Source of the DNA: Tomocerus qinae
Lineage: Eukaryota > Arthropoda > Collembola > Entomobryomorpha > Tomoceridae
Direction of reading: 5' to 3'
Length of the DNA: 64,000 bases
Assembly: GCA_020055645.1 (NCBI GenBank)
Contig: CM034546.1
Coordinates: 43,958,001 to 44,022,000, forward strand
Within the stretch, counting starts at the first letter, position 1, and each line of letters starts with the position of its first letter. Under the pieces are notes generated by a model. It worked only from the letters and a program-made list of their open reading frames with translations, was not told the origin of the DNA and did not search any database. Shown in pieces: positions 34,413-45,937 of this stretch. Both the position numbers and the translations under genes were made by a program.

Positions 34413-35138
34413 TTGGAATATATTATTACAAAATGAAGATTGTATATCGACTGGCTTATTTTGTGACAATGAGACTTCTGTGAAGTTGAATGCATAATTT
34501 TAGTAAAGCAAACTATAAAATGGTTAAACATAATGGGTTGGCACATAATTATATTGTGCTGAGCTGTAAATATAAGTGCACACCACCTGCACCATATATA
34601 CTAAATGTCATGTTAATATATTGAAATTATTTAATGTTAATGTTATTTATTCCAGCGTTGTTGTTGTAAGGTGCTGGCTTAAAATGGCAAAATCGTGTAT
34701 TTTAAATCATTTTAAGAAGGTAACCATAACCTACAGTGCAGCAAAACTAGCTGTGATTTAATTCATGTATTAAATGTTTGAACTACGGGTTATATTTTTC
34801 CTACTTGAAAAGTACAAAACCCTTGTGTATTTTTTTACTATCACATAAGTCGTTAGATTATGCTAATTCATAAACATAACCATTCAAACTAGGATGTACA
34901 CAGCTAAATCGGAGAATAGAAATTTTAAAATGCTTACTGAGTAGATACTAGATGTGCGAAAATCGTATGCGTTTGCTATATCTTATCTTAATAGGACTAC
35001 TTTACATTTTATATTACTTGACATGGGTATGGATAGGTTATAAAAAATATTTTAAGTAAAACCTAATGGCAAGAAAACGCCAGTATACTTTATTTTCTTG
35101 CATGCTTAAAAGAAGAGTTGCTAGATTAGATTACCTCC
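34413..35138. other. Intergenic upstream of the GPCR
   Basis: No supported gene. If the GPCR has an upstream coding or leader exon it should lie here on the minus strand. Confidence 0.35.
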
Positions 35139-35719
35139 ATTTGGATCAGTGTACAAAATACCATTTACCACTTACCAGTGGTAAGTGGTTTTTAATGGTA
35201 TTTAACGTTAAATACCACTACCTAAAAAGTAGTGGTAAGTGATAAAAATTGTTTTGTTTAAATTTCGTGTGTAGATTCTGAATAAAATTCGGTGCCAAAG
35301 TATGAAATAGCTTAGCAGCTGATGATTGTTGTTACTAATTGATAAGTTTTCACCAATCAGATTTAGATTCGCCCAATGTGGGCATTAATACCTATAGCCC
35401 TTATTTGCCGATTGAGAAAGTAATTGCTATTAAATTGCCTTCAAATCAATTTTAATTTGACGATACCAAATGCAATGTTGGTTTTATAGTAATATTTACT
35501 TGATTAATTTGATAATTAATTAAGAGGCTAATGTTTCATAGAAAATAAAGTTTTAAAACCTTTATATTTTAGGATACTAATATATGTAGTAAGCTGTCTA
35601 ATCAATCTCAAATATTTACCATTTTTACCATTAAATGCATTTATACCATTAAGTGCATTTTTACCACTGTGATGGTAAAAAAGCCTAAAAAGTGGTAAAT
35701 TTTGTACACTGATTTGGAT
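35139..35719. mobile_element. hAT-type MITE, copy 1 of the GTACAAAATACCA family
   Basis: The element 35147-35711 (565 bp) begins CAGTGTACAAAATACCA and ends TGGTAAATTTTGTACACTG. Perfect 8 bp target repeats ATTTGGAT lie at 35139-35146 and 35712-35719. It differs from the copy at 45946 by an extra palindromic stretch near its left end (35162-35215). No coding capacity. The ends and 8 bp duplication indicate hAT. Confidence 0.92.
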
Positions 35720-35944
35720 TTAGAGTTTATATTCGTAGCACAAGCAACAGGGAACAAAAAAATTTCATATTTACCTAGATTTATCTTTACTCTTTTTCAG
35801 CCTTTGTTTTGTACACAACATTAATTACTTTGCCGCAATGTGTTGAGATTGTAGGAGGAAGGTTAATAAATATAAATATTGAACAAAATTTTGGTTCAAA
35901 GACATTAATTTAGCATGTTTTATAGTTCGCAGTTGTATTACCCG

Positions 35945-36185
35945 ATTCAGATAAGTTTTCCAGTTCATTTTTAATCCTGTTAATTGGTCTTTAGTTCTTG
36001 GCTGGCGAAGCAGCTAGCTGTGAAGGAATCGTGACTGCAGAACAATAGGGCACCCAATTGGCTTGGTGGGTGGTCTATTGATTTTCAATCACGATTCCTT
36101 CGCAGCTCACTGCTTCGCCAATCGCCAGCCAAGAACAAAAAATCAATTAGTAGAATTAAAAATGAGCTGGAAAACTTATCTGAAT
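35945..36185. repeat. Fold-back (long palindrome) element
   Basis: The left arm 35945-36034 and right arm 36089-36185 are largely complementary (ends ATTCAGATAAGTTTTCCAG and its complement; inner CAGCTAGCTGTGAAGGAATC and its near complement). A spacer of about 54 bp separates them. The right arm carries a few extra bases. No target duplication was recognised. As RNA it would form a long hairpin. Confidence 0.75.
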
Positions 36186-36304
36186 ATGGTAATGTTTTTA
36201 TTAAAAATACTTTTTTTAGTTTACCTATTTCCCTATAATAGTAGCATTATTTACATTTCAGTGATTTATTTTTTTACCACGTTTTTGTATTGTTCTGAAT
36301 GTAT

Positions 36305-37780
36305 TTAACATTGTTTCATTTTTTGAATTATTTCGAAACAAAAGTAAATGGAAGCAGAAATAATTCCTACAATTAATACACAGAATATACTTTTAAGTGA
36401 ACGCAATGATAATGGTCGGTTTTCAATTTGGACCTTGTGTAAAGAAATTGTTCCTTCATCCATATGTTTTTTCCAGCATTCTGCTTCATGACCTTCACTG
36501 AAGACTTGCTGTGGATTGTCATGAGAAGTAATGCATCGTAGCATAACTAAATTTAAATAATGCAATAGATGACTATTGTACTTAGCCCAAATATAGTAGA
36601 ATCCCATTTCATGGACACGAGAATAAACGGAATGAAACTGTTCAGAATAATCTCTTTCAGAAATGGCCAATCCGAGTTTCATCGTTATTACAAATTCTGG
36701 ATAATGTTTCTTGACTACAAATACATTCTGTGTCAATCCCATTAAATATGCAAAATAATCAGATTTTGATTTAAAGCTTAAAAATGCAAAATCCGAAGGA
36801 ATTGGAAACTTTACTCCTTTTTTAAATCTTTCTCCTAAATCCAATCCTTTTTCGTAAGCGGCAGCAAGTTGACCATCCCCAGATACGACAAAATTCATTT
36901 TATCTAATATATTTTCATACAAATGAATTTCGTGATCGTCGACTGCTTCGAATTTTATGTAGTCTGATATAAAATGCTTTGCTATTGAATGATATTCCAT
37001 ATTTCCTGTTGTTTCATTATATAGTTTTTCAAGGTCAGTGGATATTAATGGCAAATTATTTTCTTTTAGCAATTCTCGTAGAGACATTGGTGTAGGAGGC
37101 TCGATTGTTTTTGTCAAAAAAGAAAATAAGACACCATTGTAAGCTCCGCTTAGAATGACACTGGAAACCAACCAAACTCCTAATAGAAATTTTATGGATT
37201 CCGACTTTATTTTTTGAAAAAATATTTTTAGGGCTAAATCCGTTGGACTTTGCTCAACTAAAGGTCCTAAAATTAGGAATATAATTGTAAAAACCGACGA
37301 ATTTGATTTGCTGACTGATTTCACAAAAATTGAATGCGATAGTGTAGTCATAATCCAAATTGTGAAAATTAAACTGGCAGCAGATGAAAAACAAAAGATC
37401 CAAGTCGTAGTATCGAAAGGTTTTACAAGTTCTGTAAATGTCGGTGGTCTTGTCTTGTTCAGTATCAACAGAAATGTAAATGGCTCAACTATGAATCCAT
37501 TTGGAATCCAATGAAGTTTTTCTTCTTTAGAATAATTTAAAACATTTTGAAGAAATGATTGCTTAATTTGGTCGGGATTTTTTGACGATAATTTATTTGG
37601 GTCTGACACTAAAGTTGCGTTTAAATATTTTAAAACGAATAGAAGTGCACAAAACCTAGGTTCGCCGTAAAATTTAATTCCCAATGGATCGCATGTTTCT
37701 CCATTTTGCAATAGGTCTCTGTCTGGGAAATGTATCTCTTGTCCTAAAAGATTGTGTCTTTTGTAGTTATTGAAAGTCAT
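36305..37780 (-). CDS. Divergent ionotropic receptor (IR), single-exon core
   Basis: From ATG 37780 there are 491 residues without an intron. A partial ligand-binding lobe (FIVEPFTFLLILNKTRPPTF) leads to the usual LVKPFD-then-W boundary. Then comes TM1 (WIFCFSSAASLIFTIWIM), a pore/TM2 region (IIFLILGPLVEQSP, FLLGVWLVSSVILSGAYNGVL), a second lobe (residues about 225-430) and TM3 (FCVLIVGIISASIYFCFEII) followed by a short tail. This is the IR/iGluR order, tuned for chemosensation in arthropods. No signal peptide precedes it and the amino-terminal part is short. An upstream exon may therefore be missing: in-frame sequence extends only to a TAA about 30 bases upstream of the ATG. Confidence 0.75.
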   Translation of the reverse strand: MTFNNYKRHNLLGQEIHFPDRDLLQNGETCDPLGIKFYGEPRFCALLFVLKYLNATLVSDPNKLSSKNPDQIKQSFLQNVLNYSKEEKLHWIPNGFIVEPFTFLLILNKTRPPTFTELVKPFDTTTWIFCFSSAASLIFTIWIMTTLSHSIFVKSVSKSNSSVFTIIFLILGPLVEQSPTDLALKIFFQKIKSESIKFLLGVWLVSSVILSGAYNGVLFSFLTKTIEPPTPMSLRELLKENNLPLISTDLEKLYNETTGNMEYHSIAKHFISDYIKFEAVDDHEIHLYENILDKMNFVVSGDGQLAAAYEKGLDLGERFKKGVKFPIPSDFAFLSFKSKSDYFAYLMGLTQNVFVVKKHYPEFVITMKLGLAISERDYSEQFHSVYSRVHEMGFYYIWAKYNSHLLHYLNLVMLRCITSHDNPQQVFSEGHEAECWKKHMDEGTISLHKVQIENRPLSLRSLKSIFCVLIVGIISASIYFCFEIIQKMKQC

Positions 37781-39680
37781 TTTCAAAGATCAAATTTGAC
37801 TTTAGATGCTTTTATTAGGTGCTTGAATATATTTTATTTTTCAGATTACAGTTTGTGTTAAGCACTGATAAACCTTGGGTAAGCGAACTTACAAGGCTGC
37901 TCACTTGTACACTTTAAAACCGTCGGAAGATATTTTAGAAACATTTTTTTCCAATTGACATAGTAATGTCATTTTTATGATTCTTTTATCAGCAACATGT
38001 TTGAAACGTAAAAATAACTTTAAATTGCAAATCATTTATTTTATTATCAAACGAAATACTCATATTAAAATAATGCCAAAAGCAAGATATTATTTTACTA
38101 AATTGATAAATAAGTACCTACTTGTTAGACTGATTTAACAACTAAGTGTCAAAAAGATAAAGTAATAGACTTGGGTTATTAACAAAGGCAAAATAAAAAG
38201 CCATGCTAGACCAAATTTTCTAAAGAAGTTTTTTATCACGATGTTAGGGCCAGCTCTTTCTTTGTCTCATTATAAAACGCTATCTACATAGTTATACTCT
38301 CTTGCTAAATTTTAGGCTTTGGATTCTCTTTCTCGAAGGACCAACCTTACTAGCAATTTTCACAGATAGTATGTAGATAACTACTTCCAAAAGTATTTTG
38401 GACGGGATTGTATATTGTCCGGACGAAATCATTGCTTTGCAGGATAATACTAATTTTTCCTACTTTTTATCCAGGATACAGTTAATGGACTTACTCCGAA
38501 GACCACCTCGTATCTTGGAATATTTAGTAATGATCCTCTACCAATACTAACTTTTTTTAAGTCAAAAAAGTGGGAAAACATAGTGATGGGTTTCTTATTA
38601 CCCCTAACTCGTATTTCCTGGACGTCAACAAATTGGGAATAATCAGAAACTCTCCACGGGCAAGAGCACAGCTAGAACACGTGGACAGGTGACCGAAATC
38701 GAGAAAAATGAATAAATTTTTGTTTTAAAGCAAAAATTTCGCGCGAAATAAGAGATATTTCTTCTCGGAGCCACCTGAAATTTTTTTCTGGTTGCGGTTC
38801 TAACCATTGACAAAAATTTACGAACAATAGACGCCAGATTTCATACACAAATTACATCATTCAATTGTACATGTCTCATAGTATTAAATTTTGCATTAAC
38901 ATAGTTTCCTATGAATAAATCCGCAAAAACTCATTAAAATTAATTATTTATCGTCACAATTTGAATAATTTCAGATGATCAAAAAATGGGTAAATAGATA
39001 ATGTAACAATAATTTCGAATAAGATTAAATCTGTTCGTGAATCGATAACATAGGTTCAACACCAAACTTAAACTTGAATTAAGACCAGAATTATTGTTAG
39101 GAAGTTTATTCTTGATAGATATTTTGGCGCTATATGTGCTATTGTGACATGATGATATCATCTTATTTCGATGTAAGTTTAAGTGTTCCAATGACGTTTT
39201 GCAAGTGTATATTTTGTTTCTGGAAAAAAAGAATTAGACACACAATAATGGTTATAACTTATGCAAGGGATACATAATTTAAAGTAGAAAGAATAATAAA
39301 TCGAATATTAATACTTGTTTCTGGTATTTCAAATTATTGTAGCAACAATAGATTTTCTTTTATCTATTATTTAACAAACTTTAAATAATGTGCAAAGTTT
39401 GTCATTTGACAATAAAGGGATACTTTTAGTAATACTCTTAAGAAACAATAATAACATTTTCCACGGTTTGTTCACGACACATTTGTTCATTCACAACTTT
39501 TACATACATTTTACAACTTTTACCTATTTTTTCATACAAAAGGTAGAATTTGTTTACCAGGTAGATGTATCATTTTTAAATAATTAATCCATGTTTAACA
39601 GTATGTTCTATATAAGTACAAATGTACTTAAAATAAGGAATGATATACACGTAAGCGTAAAATTGAATCGTATTAGACAC
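37781..39680. other. 1.9 kb with only short unassigned reading frames
   Basis: At 38470-38641 a good acceptor (TTTTTATCCAG) is followed by a 56-codon open stretch (TPKTTSYLGIFSNDPLPILT) ending in TAA, possibly a lone exon. An overlapping frame is also open, so support is weak. At 38725-38770 TTTCGCGCGAAATAAG recalls the interior of the short GC-rich MITEs, but no ends were found. Otherwise nothing. Confidence 0.35.
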
Positions 39681-40784
39681 CTATATCTGACGGTGTCACG
39701 TAAACTCGTCCAAGTAAACTGGTCTTTAGGGTCAAACGTAAACTGGTCTTGCTAAATACCAAATGGTCCTATGCCAAAAGTAAACTGGTCTTGGTCAATT
39801 ACCAACTGGTCCTATGCCAAAAGTAAACTGGTCTTGGTCAATTACCAACTGGTCCTCCCGCTTTAGTAAACTGGTATTTCTGAAATAAGTGAACGTGAAA
39901 TAACTGAACTACCACATATTGACCACATATTTATACCACATATTTATATATTTATACCACATACCACATATTTATTAGGAATTTTTTTCATGTATTAATC
40001 AACAATTTACAATTACGTAAGTTACAATAAAAATTAAATCAGTCAGTAAATATATAACATTAAGTTAGTCGGTTAGTCAAATGTATACAATAACTCTTTT
40101 CTTTTGAATCATTCTTCTTTTCTGTAGGGTAAGGTATGTCAATGCCCTACAATAGCGTTGAATGGGAATGGTATTATAAGTCTCGATGGTACTTTTAATT
40201 TGCGCATCTAAATTTATGTATCTAGCTTTCCTTCCTTTCCTTTCGTTGCAAAGATAAGTAGTCTGTTGATATCTGTAAATGTGTAAGCGTAGCTATGCTG
40301 CAATAACTTATCTTTTCCTCTTTGCGATTTTACAAATGTCACAGCCATAGTGTTCTACTCAAAGTTCTGCAGAAGACTAAACTTGATGTCAGAGCTCATA
40401 ACTTAGGTACTGAGTTGTACGATAAGGTTGAGATTGAATAAATTAGTTCTACATACCATACCATATACCTCAACTCATCAAACTTATTTGATACAAGATA
40501 CAAGGCGCTTATTTTCATGAGAAGAACAATCATAGTGTTTGACCAAGACCAGTTTACTTTTGGCGTAGGACCAGTTGGTAATTGACCAAGACCAGTTTAC
40601 AAATGCGGGAGGACCAGTTGGTAATTGACTAAGACCAGTTTACTAACGCGGGAGGACCAGTTGGTAATTGACCAAGACGAGTTTACTAACGCGGGAGGAC
40701 CAGTTGGTAATTGACCAAGACCAGTTTACTTTATACCTAAAATACCAGTTTACTAGGACCAGTTTACATATAACTATATCTGAC
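39681..40784. mobile_element. Fold-back element with tandem-repeat inverted arms
   Basis: Direct repeats CTATATCTGAC (11 bp) at 39681-39691 and 40774-40784 flank a 1082 bp body. Both arms are built from reiterations of a unit containing AGTAAACTGGTCTTGGTCAA and TACCAACTGGTCCT. The left arm (39699-39880) is in one orientation and the right arm (40540-40765) inverted. The ~650 bp middle is unrelated and non-coding. Long inverted arms made of short tandem repeats are the structure of FB/Galileo-like fold-back transposons. Confidence 0.8.
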
Positions 40785-41915
40785 ATTGAACTAGGATAAA
40801 ACAACTCTTATAATATCTAAAACTTACCTACAAAGATTATTAGGTATATTATGGGCTTATTAACTGTAGTAAATTTGTATCGCTAACAGTACAAGTATAT
40901 GGTAATAGCCTCATTTCTTTACTTGATTATTTTACACAAAAATATTTTAAACGTAGTTAATGCAAATGAAGTCAAGTACCACGTAATTACAATTTATTTA
41001 TATACCATAAATTTAACTGAGAAGAATATAAAGACAGTGTATTATGGGGTCAGCATCTTGTATAAATAATAAAAGTAACTCTGTACACCCGACCAATGTT
41101 TCCAAAAGATCCTATACCGATGTCTCGTAGCCCCAGAGAAATTTTAGCTCTCCCAGGTATTTTTGCTCCGGTGACATCTTAGTCGGATGATGAAGGTGAA
41201 TTGAGAAGATTAGGTCTTATAAGCCTATTAGTACAGCTTGCTGAGTAGAACGAGCAATATTATTAAGGCCTTAAAAAATCGTTGACACGGAGAGGCATTC
41301 CAGTATTCTTATAATCAATATCCTTCAATTTGACATTTTCACAAATGCTGAATTCGCTGATAGACGCAATAACAATTAGGACTGGGACAATGACGAATGA
41401 ATTGTCATTCATAGAATTATGATGTGACTTCATTTTGTCAGTACCTCTAGAATTTAAGGAGCTTTTTGACCTAATACAATTAGTTCCTGAATTAAATGAA
41501 TGGAAGCATCCATCGAGAAAAACAATACTGCGAAGAAGCCTGAACAGTCATTGCCGTAAAGAGTAGAAGAATCCCCTTTACAATTAATCATATAATACTT
41601 GATACAGAACAGGCACTAATTCTAATAAATTAACGCCCAATGCGTTGGTATTGACGACATGGCATTTGATTTCAATTTGAGTCGAATTGAATCAATGGAG
41701 ATATCAGCAATGAAACAACCACTCTTAAAGGAGTTACGACCGTCATGTGTATGAAATAATACATTTCGTTCTCTTCCAAATGCCACTCTCTTTTTTCATT
41801 TCTAAATAATAAACACAATTAAAAGGATTGTGTTACCAAGAAATGTAACTTACCCAACCTATAATATTTATGATTGCCAACACAGTGGCTATAAATACTA
41901 CGCTTACAAATAATT
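40785..41915. other. Start of the family B receptor duplication unit; small unassigned frames
   Basis: A 41-codon frame at about 41446-41569 (FKELFDLIQLVPELNEW, PSRKT, stop) looks protein-like, and the PSRKT string recalls hAT-type transposases, but this is too short to call. At about 41700-41810 on the minus strand lies the first copy of a small exon-like sequence that is shared with 45490-45640. Confidence 0.35.
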
Positions 41916-42159
41916 ATATCGTCTGCCTAATATTACAATGTAACAAGCCATTTGATCATGGCTGAGACAAAGTAACAAACCATTTTATCATGGCTGAGAC
42001 AAGGTAACAAACCTAACTCCTGATACAGTGGTTTGTTACTTTGTCGCGGTCATGATAAAATGGTTTGTTACTTTGTCTCAGCCATGATGAAATGGTTTGT
42101 TACTTTGTAGCAGCCATGATCAAATGGCTTGTTACATTGTAATATTAGGCAGACGATAT
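41916..42159. repeat. Fold-back element with ~32 bp internal repeats
   Basis: The outer ends ATATCGTCTGCCTAATATTA and their exact complement define 41916-42159. Inside, each arm repeats a unit GTAACAA(A/G)CCATTTTATCATGG plus CTGAGACAAA, two to three times on the left and inverted on the right. A central spacer of about 30 bp remains. No target duplication was identified with confidence. Non-coding. Confidence 0.8.
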
Positions 42160-43363
42160 CTTATTAAAGTGTCGAATGGATTTAATTAATTGACACTTGA
42201 CTAAAACTGGTTGTAATACTTTTTGGAATTAAAATGTCTTTCAAGCATAAAAGTCGAAACAATAACTTGTCTCATTCTACTCATTTCAGTTTTAGTATTT
42301 ACCAAAGTTGATTCTTCAAAATGCCTTGGCGTTGAGAAAAAACTCATTTTTCAAGGGGCGTAGTAAATATAACTGCAGTAAATCAGAGAAAAGAGGTTTC
42401 CCACCACAAAAAAATCGTGAAGTTCTAATCAGGTTTTATAAACTACATACATTGTAGGTAGATAGACATACATTGTCAGAAATTGACATCGAAATTAGTG
42501 TAATCATCAATTATCACAATATAAATAATAAATTATATAGGTACTATGGTATAACTGTCGTTGGTGGTTCTCCGAATTCTGTTATCAAACCATTATAGAT
42601 ACGTCACTGTCTTAACTGTCAGGTTTAAAACTATGCTAATTTTGTCGGTTTACAGATAAGACCCTACGTGAACAAATTCTACCAAAACGTGTAGAAATTG
42701 TACATGCAAGAATTTCGATTGAGAGACCTAAATGGATAAAACATTATTGAACGAATAAAGTTGGCAGAATAATACTAACTACGGCATCCCAAATTAAGTT
42801 TGCCCAAAAATAGCAATTGAGAAAAAGGAACCATAGATTTTATATAGTGCACGGTCAGTATTGGGAACATTAATGACTAATTATAATAACCGACTAGGTA
42901 TTTCATATTGTGTAATTATTTTGTTATTTCCTATCTATTTAATGGGCCGTACAATAATTTGGAATCTGATTCAGGCATTCTTATGTCAAGGAATTCTTAT
43001 TAGCAATCAATCAGTCAACAATGCTGTTAAAGGTGTATATAATTATGAATACCACATTTGACTGCTAAAATTATTGTTACCAAATCTATCAGTAGTAATG
43101 GGTCAACACTGCTATTTAACATACTTTTATAATGCTTGAATGCTTGTATGAAGAAACCTTTCAAATAGCAAACAATGAATAAAGCCTAAACCTTTCTCCA
43201 AGACCAATTACTTACTATGTGGATTGACTTAATATCAAAAGCTACCTACTGAAAGGTATATTCACAGCAAGATAATTTGTCCCTATGGAAATCAGTTTTT
43301 TTCATTTTTCGTTGAAATCGTTGCGACAGTAAAACATTTTACCATCTGCACTAACAAGACAAA
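42160..43363. other. Upstream region of family B receptor 1
   Basis: Parallels 46493-47265 together with the part left of the MITE there (45670-45937). A 66-codon frame at 42861-43061 is broken by stops in the second copy, so it is not counted as a gene. Conserved stretches near 42840 (TATATAGTGCACGGTCAGTA, also at 46790) are TATA-like and may belong to a promoter. Confidence 0.5.
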
Positions 43364-44737
43364 ATGTTGACATCAAAAACTGTCGAAATTTTTGGAAAGT
43401 GTTTACAATTTTCTTTTATGGTTTGGGGGATACCTTTCCATTGGGATACAGCACGGCAAGAAGTTAATCTTACCCTCAGTAAAAAGTCATGGGTTTTGTA
43501 TTGGCTCATTGGATTGCAAAATGTTGGCATTATAGTTTACATGATTTGTACACTTTACGTGGAATTAAAGAATCCAAGGAGAGATGTAGTCGATCTTATA
43601 TGGATCATGTTTTGGGTCTTCTCTCCAATATGGGGACTAATCTGCCGAATTAGTACCCACAAGAAACGCCATGAAATCGCCTCGTTTTTGAAAAAAATTA
43701 TCTCCTTTGACAAGAAATTTGCAGGTTAGTATCATGTAACAAATCAATTTATTGTTTTAATGATACGAAAGTTTATTTAAACATTTTGATTTTTATTCGT
43801 AGAAAAATTTTCACCAAATTCGAAAAACGAAGAAAAATTAACTGCAGTTTCTAAAGTAATGCTTTTGCTGATGATGTGTATGGCCTCATATGTCATATCG
43901 TCAACAATACTTTTTCTTGCTATTCCTAAAAAACAACAATATTTATATTCTCATCTCCCAAGAGAAAGCCAAACAACTTCCACACTCTTAATTTTTGCTA
44001 TGTTAGAATTTCAAATGAAACTTTCTCATGGAATTCCAATTATATTTAGTTTTAATATATTTTTTGTTTACATGATAGTGTCAACCCATTGGACAAACGT
44101 TTTAAGGTAAAAGAATATGTTTTCAAGATAATTTTAGTGTACTTAATTTTTGAAAAATAGTAAATTACAAATAGTAAATCTGAAACAAATTTTAAACGTT
44201 GTTTACAATCATTATGACATTTTAATAACCGTGTATTTATAAAATTTCAGATTTTCAAACGCTAGTGTAAATGAAAAGATAAAAAGTTTCAAAAAACTAC
44301 AAGTATTGAACGCTTACCATTCTCACTGTACAATTTCATCACAAATGCCTTCCCATTTGACAGTTATTGCTCTAATTCTCACAATGTGTACCTTTGCTTC
44401 CATACGTCTACATAGTATTGTTCCAATCCACAAATTTTTTCCATTTCCTTTATTTTCTTTTAATTTAATTGTGATTGTGTCATTGCTATTGCTAAGTGCA
44501 GCTAATGTTCACAAATCTTCTGAGGATTGTTTGGAGTCAATCGCTAAATCTCCTTTGAATGCTAAATCTGCGACTAAAATTACTAGAAAGCAAATTAAAG
44601 CTCTAACTACCTTTGGAATACGGATTGGCATTTTAAAGAAAATTAAACATCTCTCAATTATGATGTATTATGTATTTCTTTCCAACTACATCACATCTCT
44701 TTTGGTGTCCATCCCTGCTTCCAGTTTATCGCAATAA
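43364..44737 (+). CDS. Gustatory-receptor-like 7TM chemoreceptor, family B, copy 1
   Basis: Join 43364-43724, 43803-44106, 44251-44737 gives 1152 nt, 383 residues. Introns start GTTAGT and GTAAAA and end CGTAG and TTTCAG, and phases match. The N-terminus has the same VWGxPxHW layout as family A, followed by a first helix (VLYWLIGLQNVGIIVYMICT). Further membrane segments include LIWIMFWVFSPIWGLICRI, ASYVISSTILFLAIP, GIPIIFSFNIFFVYMIV, HLTVIALILTMCTFASI and FNLIVIVSLLLLSAANV. A final helix follows FGIRIGIL...YYVFLSNYITSLLVS, which is where gustatory receptors have their last transmembrane segment. Exon count and intron positions resemble family A (both three exons), so they are distant relatives. 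Likely a ligand-gated chemosensory channel. Ligand unknown. Confidence 0.72.
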
Positions 44738-45937
44738 TAAAAGTACACAAGATTTCATAAATTAAAATAAAAACAGTTTTATTTTACTATTTTTAAATGA
44801 TGTAAATTGGTAATATGTATGGTATTTATTGCAGACCAGAAGTTTTGGGTAGCGAACTGTTGGTTTGCCCCGGCGCTTAGTACAGTTTCAGGGCTTATTA
44901 TGACTCGGTGTTTATTATAGCATTTAATGGGTAGGTATCCAGATTAGTTATTACTTGCCTTTTTGTATTTACTGGTTTTATTAGCAACCATTACATTGGA
45001 CATTTTGAAAGAATAATTGCCCTGAACCGACTGCTCATGCATGCATGTAATGCGACAAGGGATTATGGTACATAATACCAATTATGCGAGACATTTTTCA
45101 CACACGGCCGCTTAGATTATATAGAGCGTCGAAAATGGCTCGCCAAATTGTGAAGTATAATTAGTTAGGTAGATACTTAACCAAAATGGAACAACCTAAA
45201 AAAAGATAATTGAAGCCTATCAACCCCGTCAAAACTTGTGTAACACAGATATAAGTTAAAACAAAACACGCCCCATATATGGACAATATTTTCACAAACA
45301 TAACAATGAACCAGGAAAAAACCTACTCAAAAATTAGTTTTAAAGTCTTTGAAATATTTTAAATGACTTTTATTCGGAGTTGTAAATTTACCAGTCGTAT
45401 TAATACAATCTGTGGCAAATGCATAAAAACAATTGACAAAGCAAAAAGAGACATAATATATTGCATTAAACAGTAACCTATTTGGTAAGCAACGATAGCG
45501 ATTGCAGTAATGAAACATTCACTCTCAAAGGAGGTACGACCGTTATGTGCATGAAATATATGTTTCCGTTCTCCGCCAAATAATGTGTCTCTTTCTTTCC
45601 ATTCCTAAATAAATAACAAACACAATTATAAGGTTTGTGTTCCCAAGAACTATAATTTACTAGTCTCATTCTACCTATTCCAGTTTTAGTAATTATCTAA
45701 ATTGCTGCTCCAAAATGCCTTGACGTTGAGAAAAAACGTTTCAAAGGAGGCATAGGCATCGACCGCAGAGACCCCTAATTCTGATAAAAGGGATTTCCCA
45801 CCAAAAACAAATCATAAAGTTCAAATTAGGTTTGTAAACTAGATAGACATACATCAGACATACAGACAGACATGCTAACATAAATTGATATCACAATTAG
45901 TGTAATTATCAGTTATCAGTTGTCAACATATAAATAT
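44738..45937. repeat. 3' flank of family B receptor 1, duplicated after receptor 2
   Basis: About 44760-45480 aligns with 48640-49380, as in TAGGTATCCAGATTAGTTAT, ATACAATCTGT.GCAAATGC and AACAATTGACAAAGC. From about 45480 it aligns instead with the region left of receptor 1 (41690-41870). So the tandem unit is about 3.8-3.9 kb with its junction here. Confidence 0.7.
45478..45669 (-). pseudogene. Small exon-like open frame conserved between duplication copies, no family recognised
   Basis: After a TTATTTAG acceptor the minus strand reads RNGKKETHYLAENG and later FMHITVVPPLRVNVSLL. The copy at about 41700-41810 reads RNEKREWHLEENE and FIHMTVVTPLRVVVSLL after an equivalent acceptor, with a 3-base indel that keeps frame. 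A second frame here is also open and hydrophobic (FITAIAIVAYQIGYC) but has a stop in the other copy. Possibly one exon of a gene caught in the duplication. I cannot say which. Confidence 0.3.

Noticed and set aside
36063-36308. 81-codon + strand frame
   Set aside because: Half of it is the right arm of a palindrome and the rest is low-complexity; no homology to anything in the window.
38470-38641. Exon-like open stretch after a good acceptor
   Set aside because: Two overlapping frames are open, there is no partner exon and no homology, so it was left as a note and not called as a gene.
42861-43061. 66-codon frame with a hydrophobic stretch upstream of family B receptor 1
   Set aside because: The duplicated copy at about 46800-46990 carries stops in this frame, so it is not conserved as protein.
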